Origin: Sporomusa silvacetica DSM 10669
GTDB lineage: Bacteria; Bacillota; Negativicutes; Sporomusales; Sporomusaceae
Assembly: GCF_002257705.1 (NCBI RefSeq)
Contig: NZ_LSLK01000053.1
Span: 36,655-100,654, forward strand
Direction of reading: 5' to 3'
Length of the DNA: 64,000 nucleotides
The notes below the pieces were generated by a model that saw only the letters and a program-made list of their open reading frames with translations, was not told where the DNA came from and ran no database searches. This document shows, in pieces, positions 32,300-41,369 of the stretch. The position numbers and the translations under genes were made by a program. The first letter of the stretch is position 1. Every line of letters begins with the position of its first letter.

Positions 32300-32510
32300 G
32301 GTTAATCCAATATATCAACTTGAAAACAACTTTAAATACCATGCGCCAAAAGAAGGACAGCCAGAAAAGTATGAGGCATTAAGAGCCAAGGCAAAAGAAT
32401 TTGCATATCTGATTGAAGAAACTTGCCCTAATAGCAGAGAAAAATCAGTAGCCATGACGCAGTTAGAAACTGCTATGTTTTGGGCTAATGCCTCAATAGC
32501 TAGAAACTAA
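32286..32510 (+). CDS. Acb2-like cyclic-nucleotide sponge (anti-CBASS)
   Basis: The 74 residues match the short helical Acb2/Tad1-hairpin family: NNFKYHAPKEGQPEKYEALR, then ELAYLI-type FAYLIEETCPNSREKSVAMT and a conserved end QLETAMFWANASIARN. Acb2 hexamers soak up cyclic di- and trinucleotides made by CBASS (and, in some homologues, signals of Thoeris), so that the defence effector is not triggered. AGGGAGGTGAG lies upstream, inside the gene before. A terminator follows at once, so it is a compact cargo unit between portal and scaffold. The assignment rests on remembered family motifs, not a search. Confidence 0.8.
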   Translation: MKYCEVNPIYQLENNFKYHAPKEGQPEKYEALRAKAKEFAYLIEETCPNSREKSVAMTQLETAMFWANASIARN

Positions 32511-32518
32511 AGGATCTG

Positions 32519-32545
32519 AACAGGCTAATACCCTGTTATTTTTTA
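32519..32545 (+). terminator. Hairpin and T-run after the Acb2-like gene
   Basis: AACAGG and CCTGTT form a stem with a seven-base loop, followed by ATTTTTTAT. Confidence 0.65.
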
Positions 32546-32570
32546 TGACTAAATTTAAGGAGTGTTTATT

Positions 32571-32807
32571 ATGGATAATTGGAAACATAGAACAAGTGGA
32601 ATGAAATGCGCAACTTGTATGTGGTTTGCTGTTAAATCTAAAATAGGTGGCTGTGCTATGGACGCTAATCAATGTGCTCCGGTAGCAGAAGGCCATAAAG
32701 GAGATTTAGGACGGTGTCGCAGGCATGCTCCAAAAATGAGCGGATTCCCTGCTACATTTGAAACTGATTGGTGCGGCGACCACAAACTGGACGAAAATAA
32801 GATTTAA
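32571..32807 (+). CDS. Cys/His-rich small protein
   Basis: The 78 residues hold seven cysteines (MKCATCMWF, GGCAM, NQCAP, GRCRRH, DWCGDH), suggesting two metal sites or disulfides. AAGGAG is upstream of ATG 32571. Hairpins with T-runs flank it on both sides, making it another self-contained cassette. Function is unknown. Confidence 0.55.
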   Translation: MDNWKHRTSGMKCATCMWFAVKSKIGGCAMDANQCAPVAEGHKGDLGRCRRHAPKMSGFPATFETDWCGDHKLDENKI

Positions 32808-32831
32808 GCGGCTATAGGCCGTTATTTTTAT
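32808..32831 (+). terminator. Hairpin and T-run
   Basis: CGGC and GCCG around TATAG, then TTATTTTTATTT. It begins at the stop of the preceding gene. Confidence 0.5.
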
Positions 32832-32846
32832 TTGGCGGTGATTAGC

Positions 32847-32993
32847 ATGGAATACAATTATGTTGTATTTTGCGGCCGTTTTACACGCGCTATAAGACCG
32901 TTTCACTTTATTGAAAGTGCGGCAAGATATGCAAAAGAAACTAATGGAGTAATTTACGACAAATACGGGAATGTGGTTATATTATGCGGCTAG
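32847..32993 (+). CDS. Small hypothetical protein
   Basis: A 48-codon frame with GGCGGTGA upstream of ATG 32847. It is beta-rich (YNYVVFCGRFTRAI, NVVILCG). The stop lies inside the next terminator stem. Function is unknown. Confidence 0.45.
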   Translation: MEYNYVVFCGRFTRAIRPFHFIESAARYAKETNGVIYDKYGNVVILCG

Positions 32994-33010
32994 TTATCTA
33001 GTCGCTTTTT
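32986..33010 (+). terminator. Hairpin and T-run overlapping a stop codon
   Basis: GCGGCTAG and CTAGTCGC pair around TTAT and are followed by five Ts. Two more small stems (33014-33035 and about 33051-33075) lie before the scaffold gene. Confidence 0.6.
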
Positions 33011-33087
33011 CATGCCCTGGCGCAGCAATGCAGGGGCAAACAAAATAACATGTCGTGGCGGCTATACAGCGACAAAGGAGAGTATTT

Positions 33088-34182
33088 ATGTCTAAGTTTA
33101 TATTCGATTTACAGAGATTCGCAGACGATTCAGATGGTTATAGCATTGACGAGGCACTAAGTGTTATTAATGGCACAAACGAGGTTACAGCAGAGTCAGA
33201 ACAAGCGCAGGAACAGTCTGCAAATACTGAGCAGGAACAAGGTGCTCAGGAAGGCCAAAATACTGATACTGATACCTATGAATCCCAGGAAAATCAAGAG
33301 GTTAATGACGGTGCTCAACAATCTGCCGAGAAGCAGCAAGCCGATCAAGAACCAAAAACACCTGACTTTAACCAAGTCATAAAATTTAAGGAAAACGGCC
33401 AAGAAGTAGAACTGACCCTGGCACAACTCATTGAGCGCGCCCAAAAAGGCAGCAATTACGACAGGCACATGCAAGAGCTAAAGTCACAGCAAAAAGCTTA
33501 TGAAACGTCCTTGCAGCAGCAACAGCAGCCCCCTGACCCTGTCAAGCAATTTGAGGACTTGAACAACAAGGTGACGGCCAGGGCAATGGCTATGCTTGGA
33601 ATTGATAACCCTGACGACTTTGTCCCTGATGCAACCGGGATAATGGGCAATAAAACCCATTTTGCGGCCTATCAAAAGGCGTTGCTTGACGTACAGCAAG
33701 AGCAACAGTCTCAGCAAGCGCAATTTCAAGAGTACAAGGCGCAGGAAGATAGGTATGCTAGCTTTATTGATAGCAATTGGAAGGACCCTGACGCAGAGAA
33801 AGTCAACGAACATGCCACTCAGTCCTTCTACAATCTGCCATCAAAAGGGCCAGAAGGAATTGCCGAGTTTAACAGGTTATACCCTATCTACCAAAAGATT
33901 CAGCAGCGTGACGAATACTGGCGCGGCAACAAAAGCATCAAGATTGACCCATTCACTGCCTCGGAGCTTAATGAAATTGAAAAGTTTATGAACAATTGCA
34001 AGACTGAATACCGCACCAAACAGACCAAAGAACAAGTCAAGGCGCAAGTTCCGAAGAGCGTGCCTATCAAACCTACTGTAAAGGTTGAGGGTACTGGTAG
34101 TGGAGAGCCAACACCATCCCAAAAGCCGGACTTTAAAAAGTTGCGGTCTATGGATATAGACGATATTGCAAAATTATTATAA
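33088..34182 (+). CDS. Head scaffolding protein (probable)
   Basis: The 364 residues start SKFIFDLQRFADD, a motif seen at the N-terminus of many Firmicute phage scaffold or capsid proteins. The body is acidic and Gln/Glu-rich with long helices (about 25-110 disordered, then coiled-coil parts), and the end is basic then LRSMDIDDIAKLL. Position just before the capsid gene and composition fit a scaffold. AGGAGAG precedes ATG 33088. Confidence 0.7.
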   Translation: MSKFIFDLQRFADDSDGYSIDEALSVINGTNEVTAESEQAQEQSANTEQEQGAQEGQNTDTDTYESQENQEVNDGAQQSAEKQQADQEPKTPDFNQVIKFKENGQEVELTLAQLIERAQKGSNYDRHMQELKSQQKAYETSLQQQQQPPDPVKQFEDLNNKVTARAMAMLGIDNPDDFVPDATGIMGNKTHFAAYQKALLDVQQEQQSQQAQFQEYKAQEDRYASFIDSNWKDPDAEKVNEHATQSFYNLPSKGPEGIAEFNRLYPIYQKIQQRDEYWRGNKSIKIDPFTASELNEIEKFMNNCKTEYRTKQTKEQVKAQVPKSVPIKPTVKVEGTGSGEPTPSQKPDFKKLRSMDIDDIAKLL

Positions 34183-34201
34183 AAATGGAGAGTGAATTAA
34201 T

Positions 34202-35143
34202 ATGCCTAGAACACCAAGCAATAGTTTCGCAGCCGATTCCAAAGGAGTTAACCCCGAAGATTATCACCAGGTTATACTGAATACTTCCCCGAAATCTACC
34301 GTTTTGTTTACCGACCTTGGTGAAGGTGACGACATTAAGAACATTGAATATTCGTGGTCTACTGAGCAACTTGCTACTCCGGAAACTTCAGCAATCGTAG
34401 AAGGCGCAACCGCTACATGCGCAGACATGCCTTTGCCGACCAGACTTAAAAACTTTACTCAAATCATGGAAAAAGGCTACAATGTAACAACTACCGAAGA
34501 AGCAGTAGCTAAAAAGGGTGGCACCGGAACTGATATTAAAAAGCGTATGTTGCTTCGTGCGTTGGACATGAAACGCGGTGCGAACAAATCACTGTTCACC
34601 AATGCAACGGCGATAGAGCATGCAGAAGGCGTTGCGGGGTTGCTTGGCGGCTTGCCTTACTGGTTTGATGCCGCAAATGCTCAGTTCAATAACCCTAATG
34701 TAATTGCCGCAGGTAGTAAGAAAATAACTGAGTCATTACTCCTTCAAGCTATGCAAACCGTGTATGATGTGCATGAGTTTGAAAAACTTAATGGTTATTG
34801 TTCGTCTGCCATGAAGTTACAAATTGACAATTTCACTGGCGGCGCAGTAGTCAATAAAACTAAGTCGGAGAAAAAAGCCGGCAACATCATTGACGTTTAC
34901 GAAACTTCTTGCGGCGACATTCAGATTAAAATTGACCGCCAAGCACCAAATACTGACTTCTACGGCCTGGATACTCGCTACTGGAAGAAAGGATTCTTAC
35001 AAGAGTTTGAAAACCGTACTAAATCCGGTGACGGAGATAATAAACCTGCTCATAAAATCGAGAAATATGTTACTTGGGAGATGGGCATGTTTGCTAAGAA
35101 TCCATTGGCTGGTTTCCGTATTTCCGGCTTAGTAGTAGCTTAG
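34202..35143 (+). CDS. Major capsid protein, DUF5309/SU10 type
   Basis: The 313-residue HK97-fold capsid protein shows the pattern of the DUF5309 (SU10-like) family: YSWSTEQLATPETSAIVEGA near the N-terminus, LKNFTQIMEKGYNVTTTEEA, and the C-terminal KYVTWEMGMFAKNPLAGFRI. AATATGGAGAG lies upstream of the ATG. SU10-type capsids belong to short-tailed phages, in line with the rest of the module. It is followed by a hairpin and T-run. Confidence 0.8.
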   Translation: MPRTPSNSFAADSKGVNPEDYHQVILNTSPKSTVLFTDLGEGDDIKNIEYSWSTEQLATPETSAIVEGATATCADMPLPTRLKNFTQIMEKGYNVTTTEEAVAKKGGTGTDIKKRMLLRALDMKRGANKSLFTNATAIEHAEGVAGLLGGLPYWFDAANAQFNNPNVIAAGSKKITESLLLQAMQTVYDVHEFEKLNGYCSSAMKLQIDNFTGGAVVNKTKSEKKAGNIIDVYETSCGDIQIKIDRQAPNTDFYGLDTRYWKKGFLQEFENRTKSGDGDNKPAHKIEKYVTWEMGMFAKNPLAGFRISGLVVA

Positions 35144-35150
35144 TAACTAA

Positions 35151-35179
35151 GGAGGGCGTTTGCTCTCCGTTTTAATTTT
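35151..35179 (+). terminator. Hairpin and T-rich tract after the capsid gene
   Basis: GGAGGGC and GCTCTCC pair around GTTT, then GTTTTAATTTT. It may adjust capsid mRNA levels relative to downstream genes. Confidence 0.55.
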
Positions 35180-35190
35180 GGGGGTAGCAA

Positions 35191-35469
35191 ATGCTTTTAG
35201 AACAAGATTACATACAAAGACCTGACGGTCTAGTTGTTACGCGGTCATACCACAATTTTGACCACGTTGCAGAGGCTAACCACGAACTGAAAAAAGAAAT
35301 AGGTGACGGTTTCACTAAGTCGCGTGAAATGCGGCATACTGCCAGGATACCTGCTGAACTGGTTGACGTTGATCCATTAGTCGCGGCAGCGGTAGCAGGT
35401 GACAAGGTTTGTATGCGGTTGGCAATGGCCAAGTATCCCTACATTAAAGTTTGCACGGGAGGGGTTTAA
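35191..35469 (+). CDS. Small structural-region protein
   Basis: The 92 residues (LLEQDYIQRPDGLVVTRSYH, later DPLVAAAVAGDKVCMRLAMA) follow the capsid gene with GGGGGTAG upstream. It may be a head completion or accessory protein. No family was recognised. Confidence 0.45.
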   Translation: MLLEQDYIQRPDGLVVTRSYHNFDHVAEANHELKKEIGDGFTKSREMRHTARIPAELVDVDPLVAAAVAGDKVCMRLAMAKYPYIKVCTGGV

Positions 35470-35901
35470 ATGACACAAGCAACGTTTTTTGACGGTGATA
35501 AGAAAAGAAATTTTCAATCTGACGATATTGATATGATGGCGAAAGCCTTATGCGGTGACATTATATGGACCGTTACTCCGGCAACGACTACGCGGGCAGC
35601 AACGGCAGCAGCCCTTACAAGATCAGTAGTTGTCCGACTTACCGACAGTCTTGGCAATGTGCATAGGTGGTTTAATAAAGCCATTGCCACGGGCGTTAGT
35701 ATTGCCGACACTTCGACGGCTGGCACTGCTAGTATTGCCAGCACCACACTGACACTGGTTAATGGAGAGGCAACCGTCGTTGTAAGCGGTACGGCAGCGG
35801 CTTGGCTGGCTGCTGAAACTAATACTTTAACCGTGACGGCGGCAACTGTTCTAGGTGTAACGGTAGCGGCAAAAACCTCAGTTGAAACGATCACGGCATA
35901 A
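35470..35901 (+). CDS. Ig-like structural protein (possible head decoration)
   Basis: The 143 residues are very rich in Thr, Ala, Val and Ser. From about residue 35 they form an immunoglobulin-like repeat pattern (VVVRLTDSLGNVHRWFNKAI, then TLTLVNGEATVVVSG), as in decoration proteins. It directly abuts the gene before. GGGAGGGG lies upstream. Confidence 0.55.
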   Translation: MTQATFFDGDKKRNFQSDDIDMMAKALCGDIIWTVTPATTTRAATAAALTRSVVVRLTDSLGNVHRWFNKAIATGVSIADTSTAGTASIASTTLTLVNGEATVVVSGTAAAWLAAETNTLTVTAATVLGVTVAAKTSVETITA

Positions 35902-35930
35902 GAGGGGCTATAATGCCTCTCTTTTCTTAT
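35901..35930 (+). terminator. Hairpin and T-rich tract
   Basis: AGAGG and CCTCT pair around GGCTATAATG, followed by CTTTTCTTATT, then the ribosome binding site of the next gene. Confidence 0.55.
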
Positions 35931-35943
35931 TAGGAGGTTTTAT

Positions 35944-36471
35944 ATGAATACCTCAGACATTATATCAGCGGTGCGCTACAAGGTTGGTTTTGTAGACTTC
36001 ACCGACTATCAAATTACCGAATCGCTGAACTATGTTATCCGCGAGATCAGTCTAGCACTCAATAGTATTACTTCCTCACTGATTACTACCAGCACTACAT
36101 TAACATTGACCGACAATACGGCTCCTTTGCCGACTGACTTGGAAACTATTATCAGCGTTACCGACAAGGTTAATATACCTATCACAGATGAATTAAGCGC
36201 TTATACTTACCAAATAGTAGGAAATACCATCCAGGCGCAGGGTGACACGGTAACTATTTACTATAAAAAGACGTTGCCGGAGTACAGCTTTGACGGCGAA
36301 ATCGTGGCGCCAACAACAATAGACCTGCCAAATACGTTTAGCAATATGATTATTGACAACATCGCGGCTTTGCTGGGAGGGCAGGCAATCAACATACAGA
36401 CAATGGCAATTAAACTTGTTGCCAATAGGGACGGCAAGAAACGGGCGCAACGGCTTATTTTTACTATGTAA
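35944..36471 (+). CDS. Head-tail adaptor protein (probable)
   Basis: The 175 residues begin with a helical NTSDIISAVRYKVGF, characteristic of adaptors binding below the portal, followed by a beta-rich middle (YTYQIVGNTIQAQGDTVTIY) and a helical end. Position after capsid and decoration genes fits. TAGGAGG precedes the ATG. Confidence 0.55.
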   Translation: MNTSDIISAVRYKVGFVDFTDYQITESLNYVIREISLALNSITSSLITTSTTLTLTDNTAPLPTDLETIISVTDKVNIPITDELSAYTYQIVGNTIQAQGDTVTIYYKKTLPEYSFDGEIVAPTTIDLPNTFSNMIIDNIAALLGGQAINIQTMAIKLVANRDGKKRAQRLIFTM

Positions 36472-36483
36472 AGGGGTGAATAT

Positions 36484-36741
36484 ATGGCAACTCCAACAAT
36501 TAACGCAATGCGTGTTATCGACTTTGTTTCTGCAAGCGCAAATACAACCAAGACGTATGACTTTCCGTGTGTGTACGGACTAAAGATCGAAAATGATGGT
36601 GCGAGCGCAATTGCGCTTGCTGTTAACGGTATAACAATATCAATCCCGGCAAACAAGACACTTGAAGAAGCATTTGTGCCCACAGACACCTTTACTATTA
36701 CCGCTACCACGGCATTTAGATGCTATGTTCGTGGCGCGTAG
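36484..36741 (+). CDS. Small beta-rich structural protein
   Basis: The 85 residues look like one small beta-sandwich (VIDFVSASANTTKTYDFPCV, then DTFTITATTAFRCYVRGA). AAAGGGGTGA lies upstream. It is probably a minor head or tail component. Not recognised further. Confidence 0.45.
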   Translation: MATPTINAMRVIDFVSASANTTKTYDFPCVYGLKIENDGASAIALAVNGITISIPANKTLEEAFVPTDTFTITATTAFRCYVRGA

Positions 36742-36753
36742 GGGGTGTAAGCC

Positions 36754-37230
36754 TTGCTAGTGCAAGACCTAATCAACCTAATAAACCTTGAAGCCGACGA
36801 ACTGCTCGACACTGACGAGGATAATATACCTTACATTAACGCAGCAATAGACTACTTGTCTTTTACACTTGCCGGGTTAAAGGACCCTGAGTTAATGACG
36901 GTAGCAGACATTGCGCCGGGGCTTCCTGTTCCAAGTAATTTTATATCTCTAGTGCCAGCCAACGGCTACCCACTTTATACAGTCGGTAGCGTTTTTAATT
37001 CCACGACAGGCAACGTTGTTAAAGGCGTTAAATACACTATCTCTAAACCGCATGTAAGCCTTGTGACCGACACTATACCATTCCGCGATATGTACGGCAG
37101 TGTGTTAATGTTCATTGCCTCTTACATGATCAAAAAAAAGTCATATATTCCGGTGGAGTATACTAGCCAGGATTCAACCTTTGCACAAGCCGTACTTGCG
37201 GCAATATCGGCGGCTAAGGCGGTGAAATAA
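36754..37230 (+). CDS. Second adaptor-like protein
   Basis: The 158 residues open LLVQDLINLINLEADELLDT, a helix similar in type to the adaptor two genes upstream, and have a beta-rich middle. The TTG start (or GTG 36760) follows GGGGGTG. It probably forms part of the short tail connector. Its stop overlaps the next ATG by one base. Confidence 0.5.
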   Translation: MLVQDLINLINLEADELLDTDEDNIPYINAAIDYLSFTLAGLKDPELMTVADIAPGLPVPSNFISLVPANGYPLYTVGSVFNSTTGNVVKGVKYTISKPHVSLVTDTIPFRDMYGSVLMFIASYMIKKKSYIPVEYTSQDSTFAQAVLAAISAAKAVK

Positions 37231-38660
37231 TGGCTGACTTTGTAACCATGTCAACAGGCGGTTTTCCACTTGGCCTGGACTGGTCAAAAAACCCTGAATC
37301 AATACCAGACGGCGCATTAGTTCAAGCAGAAAACACCGAGTATGACCATGCAGATGGTGCGCTAAGAACGGTTGCTGGGGTAACAATAAAACTAGATGTA
37401 GGCATGACTATTGATACACTGTTCTATGATCATAGACACAGTGTATTTTATTTTTCCAGCGGAACGAGCCTTTATAGAACCGACCTTGCAACATACACGG
37501 CATTGGGTGCATTGGAAGGCGCTTCTAGGCCAGTCTATTGTAGGTATGGTGAAGTATGTTTAGTTGCTTCAGGCGGTTTATTACAGTCCATTGTAGGTGG
37601 TACGGTATTAAGTACCTTAATAGGTTCACCGCCTGTTAGCCACTACGTTACGAGCCGAGCAGGCAGGGTAATAGCATTTAGTACCGCGTCTGATATTGTC
37701 AATTATTCAGCTATTGGCGATCATACAAGCTGGACAAATGTCTCAAGCGATACGTCAAGCGCACAGTTTGTCAATGTCGGCTATAAAGACCCTGGAAATA
37801 TTATTGCTATTGATTTTCTGTCTAAAGTAATGGTGGTCTATAAGCAGTATGGCAGGGCCTATAAGATTATCAGTGCACCGGAGGACACAACAAACTTTGC
37901 CGTTGAGCCTGTTAGTGAAACGGCTTCGTGCTTATCAATGTTTGCTACTGTCAATATTGATGGCTATTCACTATATTTGGGCCAAGCTGGATTAATGGCA
38001 TTTATTCCGACGCAGGACTATGGAGATGTTGCACCGCGCGAAGTTGGTCTAAATATCAATGCGTGGATAGCTAAAAACATAGATTCTAACTGCCAATTAT
38101 GGCATGTGCAGAGTAAAAAACAAATTTGGGTTAAGACGCAGAATGATAAGCGAGTTTATTTGTACCACTACATCCCGCGCTATGACGATGGACGCGGGGC
38201 TTTTACTGTGCGTTCATTTACCCATGACATCAGCGATGTTTGTGAGGTTGGTAGTGATGTGTATGTAGCCTATGGCGGCAAGATCAGTATTTTAAATATG
38301 CTTGTCGATACTGATGATGGCGTGCAACTGCAGACAGTAATTAAAGGTGCAAATAGGCTAGCTAAAAAACATGCCATACTGATAATGTCTAAACTGCTTA
38401 TAACCCGTAATATTATTGCTGGCTACGGTACTTTGACAATTGGCAAGAAATCAAGAACAGTTACTTTTTCTGCATCCGGACAAAAGATTTATTTTAATAC
38501 TGCAAAGCTATATAGTTCCGCTTTAAGGCTATATTCTTCGGCCTATACTCGTTATTACAAAGTAAGTGGCGGATCAAATAAGAGTGTACAAATAACGCTC
38601 ATAGTCCCTAAAGGCGCTGTTGCTATTAGGCAACTTGATTATGACTACTTGGAAGTTTAA
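37230..38660 (+). CDS. Tail hub or packaged-DNA stabilisation protein, P22 gp10-like (probable)
   Basis: The 476-residue, beta-rich protein has several short repeats of propeller type (VFYFSSGTSLYRTDLATYTA, SIVGGTVLSTLIGSPPVSHY). The N-terminal FPLGLDWSKNPESIPDGALV followed by EYDHADGALRTVAG is typical of gp10-like proteins closing the portal channel. Size (about 470) and place before the tailspike fit. Assignment is by pattern and position. Confidence 0.55.
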   Translation: MADFVTMSTGGFPLGLDWSKNPESIPDGALVQAENTEYDHADGALRTVAGVTIKLDVGMTIDTLFYDHRHSVFYFSSGTSLYRTDLATYTALGALEGASRPVYCRYGEVCLVASGGLLQSIVGGTVLSTLIGSPPVSHYVTSRAGRVIAFSTASDIVNYSAIGDHTSWTNVSSDTSSAQFVNVGYKDPGNIIAIDFLSKVMVVYKQYGRAYKIISAPEDTTNFAVEPVSETASCLSMFATVNIDGYSLYLGQAGLMAFIPTQDYGDVAPREVGLNINAWIAKNIDSNCQLWHVQSKKQIWVKTQNDKRVYLYHYIPRYDDGRGAFTVRSFTHDISDVCEVGSDVYVAYGGKISILNMLVDTDDGVQLQTVIKGANRLAKKHAILIMSKLLITRNIIAGYGTLTIGKKSRTVTFSASGQKIYFNTAKLYSSALRLYSSAYTRYYKVSGGSNKSVQITLIVPKGAVAIRQLDYDYLEV

Positions 38661-38673
38661 GGAGGTGTAATTT

Positions 38674-41355
38674 GTGGCTTATACGAAAAAATATCCGCTA
38701 GATATAACGCCTGATGGCGATGATGTTTACACAGGTACTCAAAAAATAGATGCTGAGTTTGGGGAACTATATAACATACTGTCCAATATCGGTTTAGTAA
38801 ATCTAAACTCAAATCGACAAAGCGTATTATATGGTAGCAGAGATTTGGATGGCAAATTTAACTATCTTACTACAAGTGGTCTTGATGTTAGTATTACCGC
38901 CTCTGTTAGTGTTCCATTAGTCGTGACATTCGCCAACGGGTTTAATAGCAATGGCACTAACGACAAAATAGAAGCGATTACTAATAATGTTTCCGCATGG
39001 GTACTTTCGGCTAATCAGATATGCTACTTATATATCGATAAAGACGTTAATGCTGGTCTGCTGTCGTACGGGTATAGCCTACTACCTGACTTGTATCAGG
39101 GATCTGCGCCACCAAGCCCAATGCTTGACCAGCATTGGTTCAACGAAATTGATCAAAAAATGTATCGGTGGAATGGCAGTGCATGGGAAGTTAAGCAACG
39201 AGTATTTATGGCAAAGGCGATTACTGGGGCAAGTATATCCACACTAGATATTTACAGCGTAAAAAAAGAAACTGATAGTGTCGAAATAACTAGCGCGGAA
39301 TCCACTGGCTACGGTGTAATATCCGGATGTGAAATCTTGGCACAAGGCACACCTGCTATGACGGTCAAGTTTGGTACTGTTGAAGATAATATAGTTCACC
39401 TACAGTCAACTGGCAAAAGGTTCCCTATTGGATCAAACTCAGCACTAGCGATTACTACTGCAGATGCTACAACCCCCCGAATTGACCTAATATATATTGA
39501 TACAAGTGGTGTTTTACGATATGCTGCTGGCACACCTGCCATTTCTCCTGTTAGCCCAACTGTACCTAGTGGATGTTTGGATATATATACTGTTACGGTT
39601 GCAGCGGGGGCAACGAGTATTACAAGTACAGACATTACTGATTTAAGAGTAGTCAAGCCGAACTATCAAAACATGCTTTTTCTTAGTGCTTTGGATTGCG
39701 GCGCAAAAGGCGATGGCGTTACTGATGGAACTGAGGCATTTATTAAACTTTTTAAAAAGGCAGAGAAACACAATACAGATATAATAGTTCCTCCATTAAT
39801 TTATAAACTAACTGGGACTATTGAGTTCAATTTTACCAAACCCCGCGTGGTAATAATGACAGGCGCGACAATACTAAACTACACAACAACTGTTGATCCA
39901 CTACTACATATTAGGTCTAGCTGTACTTTGTTTGCCCCTAAGATAATTAACCAACCAGGAACAAATCCTTCTCCTACATCTACTTGGGGCGAAGGAACCT
40001 ATCTAAATTCTCCGTTATTAATTAGCCCTTTGTATGGTGAAGATACTGCAACTATTGGGACTGCATTTTCTGGTGTTACAGTTAATAATTTAGAAATTGA
40101 GAAAAGTATTCCAGGGGCTTCTGCAGTTTGTGTGTTAGGTGCTGTAACGGGTATCGAACTTAATAACTGTACTGTTGATGCTAACGCAACTGATTCAAGC
40201 GACACATTGTTTGCTGGATTTAATGTGCAATCGAATGGAAATAGCCAGCGACTTAGCAGAGTTAAAATTAATAATTGCTATGTTAAAAATCTGGCAGGGG
40301 AAGCTATTCCTTACTATCTATCAGGTAGCCGCTCACTATCGGCATACAACTGCGGGGCAGATTCTGCCAAATTTGGTGTTATTGCTCACGTTGGTGATGA
40401 TGGTACAACAGCAATAGGTGATGCTCAATTAGAATTTATCGGTGGTGAATTTACAAACATATCGGGTTACTTTGTTCAAGTAATAGGACATAAAGCCGCC
40501 GATAAATCAGACAAAAAGTTAACTAGTTTTACGTTTGAGAGGCTTCGCATGATTGGTAAAGCTGGTGCTACTTCTGCCGTCCCATTAAGAGTAGTATCGA
40601 GTCCTGGAGGGGTGCGATTCCGTGGAAACTATATGAAAGACGTTAATACAGGTATGTACTTAACTGACTGTGAGGGTGGAGACTTTAGTGATAATATTTT
40701 CGAAAATATACTAACAAGTACCTTTACGTATGGTGGTATTGGTATTGCACTTGCTGATAAGGTGAACGGAAATAAATTTAGCAACAACAAGTTCATATCA
40801 TGCGATAAAGAAGCTATGCAGTTTCTATCTAGTTCTCGAAACATTGTTTACAATAACAAATTTTATGATGTTTATAGAACCGGAAATACAACTATTGACC
40901 ACGCGGCCATAACGCTGGCTTCTAATGCGCAAGGCAACTATATTGACAAAAACATATTTGGCTATTCCGATCAACTTGTTACGCCATATAAATGGATATC
41001 AATTAAAGACGCTACAGCAAACCTTGATAAAATTATTGATAATGAATTTTATGCTTGCGCTTCTGGTACATCAATTTACAATTATTTGTCATCTAGTAGT
41101 TATTCCCTTATCACACTAATAAAAGGTAACAACAGCAAATCTGCTGATGCGTTATTTGTCGGGGCCAATCCACTTATTGATATATCGGGTAGTTTGATGA
41201 CGTATCTAGGGAGTGGCTCCCCGTTGGCTGGCACACACAAAGTTGGTGATAGAGTCAAAATTGCTATACCAACTGCAGGGGGGTACTCCTATAAAGAATG
41301 CACCACTGCTGGTACGCCGGGAACATGGAAAGGCACGGGTTTAATTGAAGCATAA
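38674..41355 (+). CDS. Tailspike with beta-helix (pectate-lyase-like) domain
   Basis: The 893-residue receptor-binding protein starts at GTG 38674 after AAGGAGGTG. About 1-330 are an attachment region with short beta domains. LDCGAKGDGVTDGTEAFIKL near 345 is the hallmark start of a pectate-lyase superfamily right-handed beta-helix, which continues to about 820 with many Asn/Gly turns. Such spikes bind or digest cell-surface polysaccharides. The last 70 residues form a small tip domain (GDRVKIAIPTAGGYSYKECT). The host is inferred to have an outer membrane, so O-antigen-like or other surface glycans are plausible substrates. Confidence 0.85.
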   Translation: MAYTKKYPLDITPDGDDVYTGTQKIDAEFGELYNILSNIGLVNLNSNRQSVLYGSRDLDGKFNYLTTSGLDVSITASVSVPLVVTFANGFNSNGTNDKIEAITNNVSAWVLSANQICYLYIDKDVNAGLLSYGYSLLPDLYQGSAPPSPMLDQHWFNEIDQKMYRWNGSAWEVKQRVFMAKAITGASISTLDIYSVKKETDSVEITSAESTGYGVISGCEILAQGTPAMTVKFGTVEDNIVHLQSTGKRFPIGSNSALAITTADATTPRIDLIYIDTSGVLRYAAGTPAISPVSPTVPSGCLDIYTVTVAAGATSITSTDITDLRVVKPNYQNMLFLSALDCGAKGDGVTDGTEAFIKLFKKAEKHNTDIIVPPLIYKLTGTIEFNFTKPRVVIMTGATILNYTTTVDPLLHIRSSCTLFAPKIINQPGTNPSPTSTWGEGTYLNSPLLISPLYGEDTATIGTAFSGVTVNNLEIEKSIPGASAVCVLGAVTGIELNNCTVDANATDSSDTLFAGFNVQSNGNSQRLSRVKINNCYVKNLAGEAIPYYLSGSRSLSAYNCGADSAKFGVIAHVGDDGTTAIGDAQLEFIGGEFTNISGYFVQVIGHKAADKSDKKLTSFTFERLRMIGKAGATSAVPLRVVSSPGGVRFRGNYMKDVNTGMYLTDCEGGDFSDNIFENILTSTFTYGGIGIALADKVNGNKFSNNKFISCDKEAMQFLSSSRNIVYNNKFYDVYRTGNTTIDHAAITLASNAQGNYIDKNIFGYSDQLVTPYKWISIKDATANLDKIIDNEFYACASGTSIYNYLSSSSYSLITLIKGNNSKSADALFVGANPLIDISGSLMTYLGSGSPLAGTHKVGDRVKIAIPTAGGYSYKECTTAGTPGTWKGTGLIEA

Positions 41356-41369
41356 AGGGGGTAATATTA

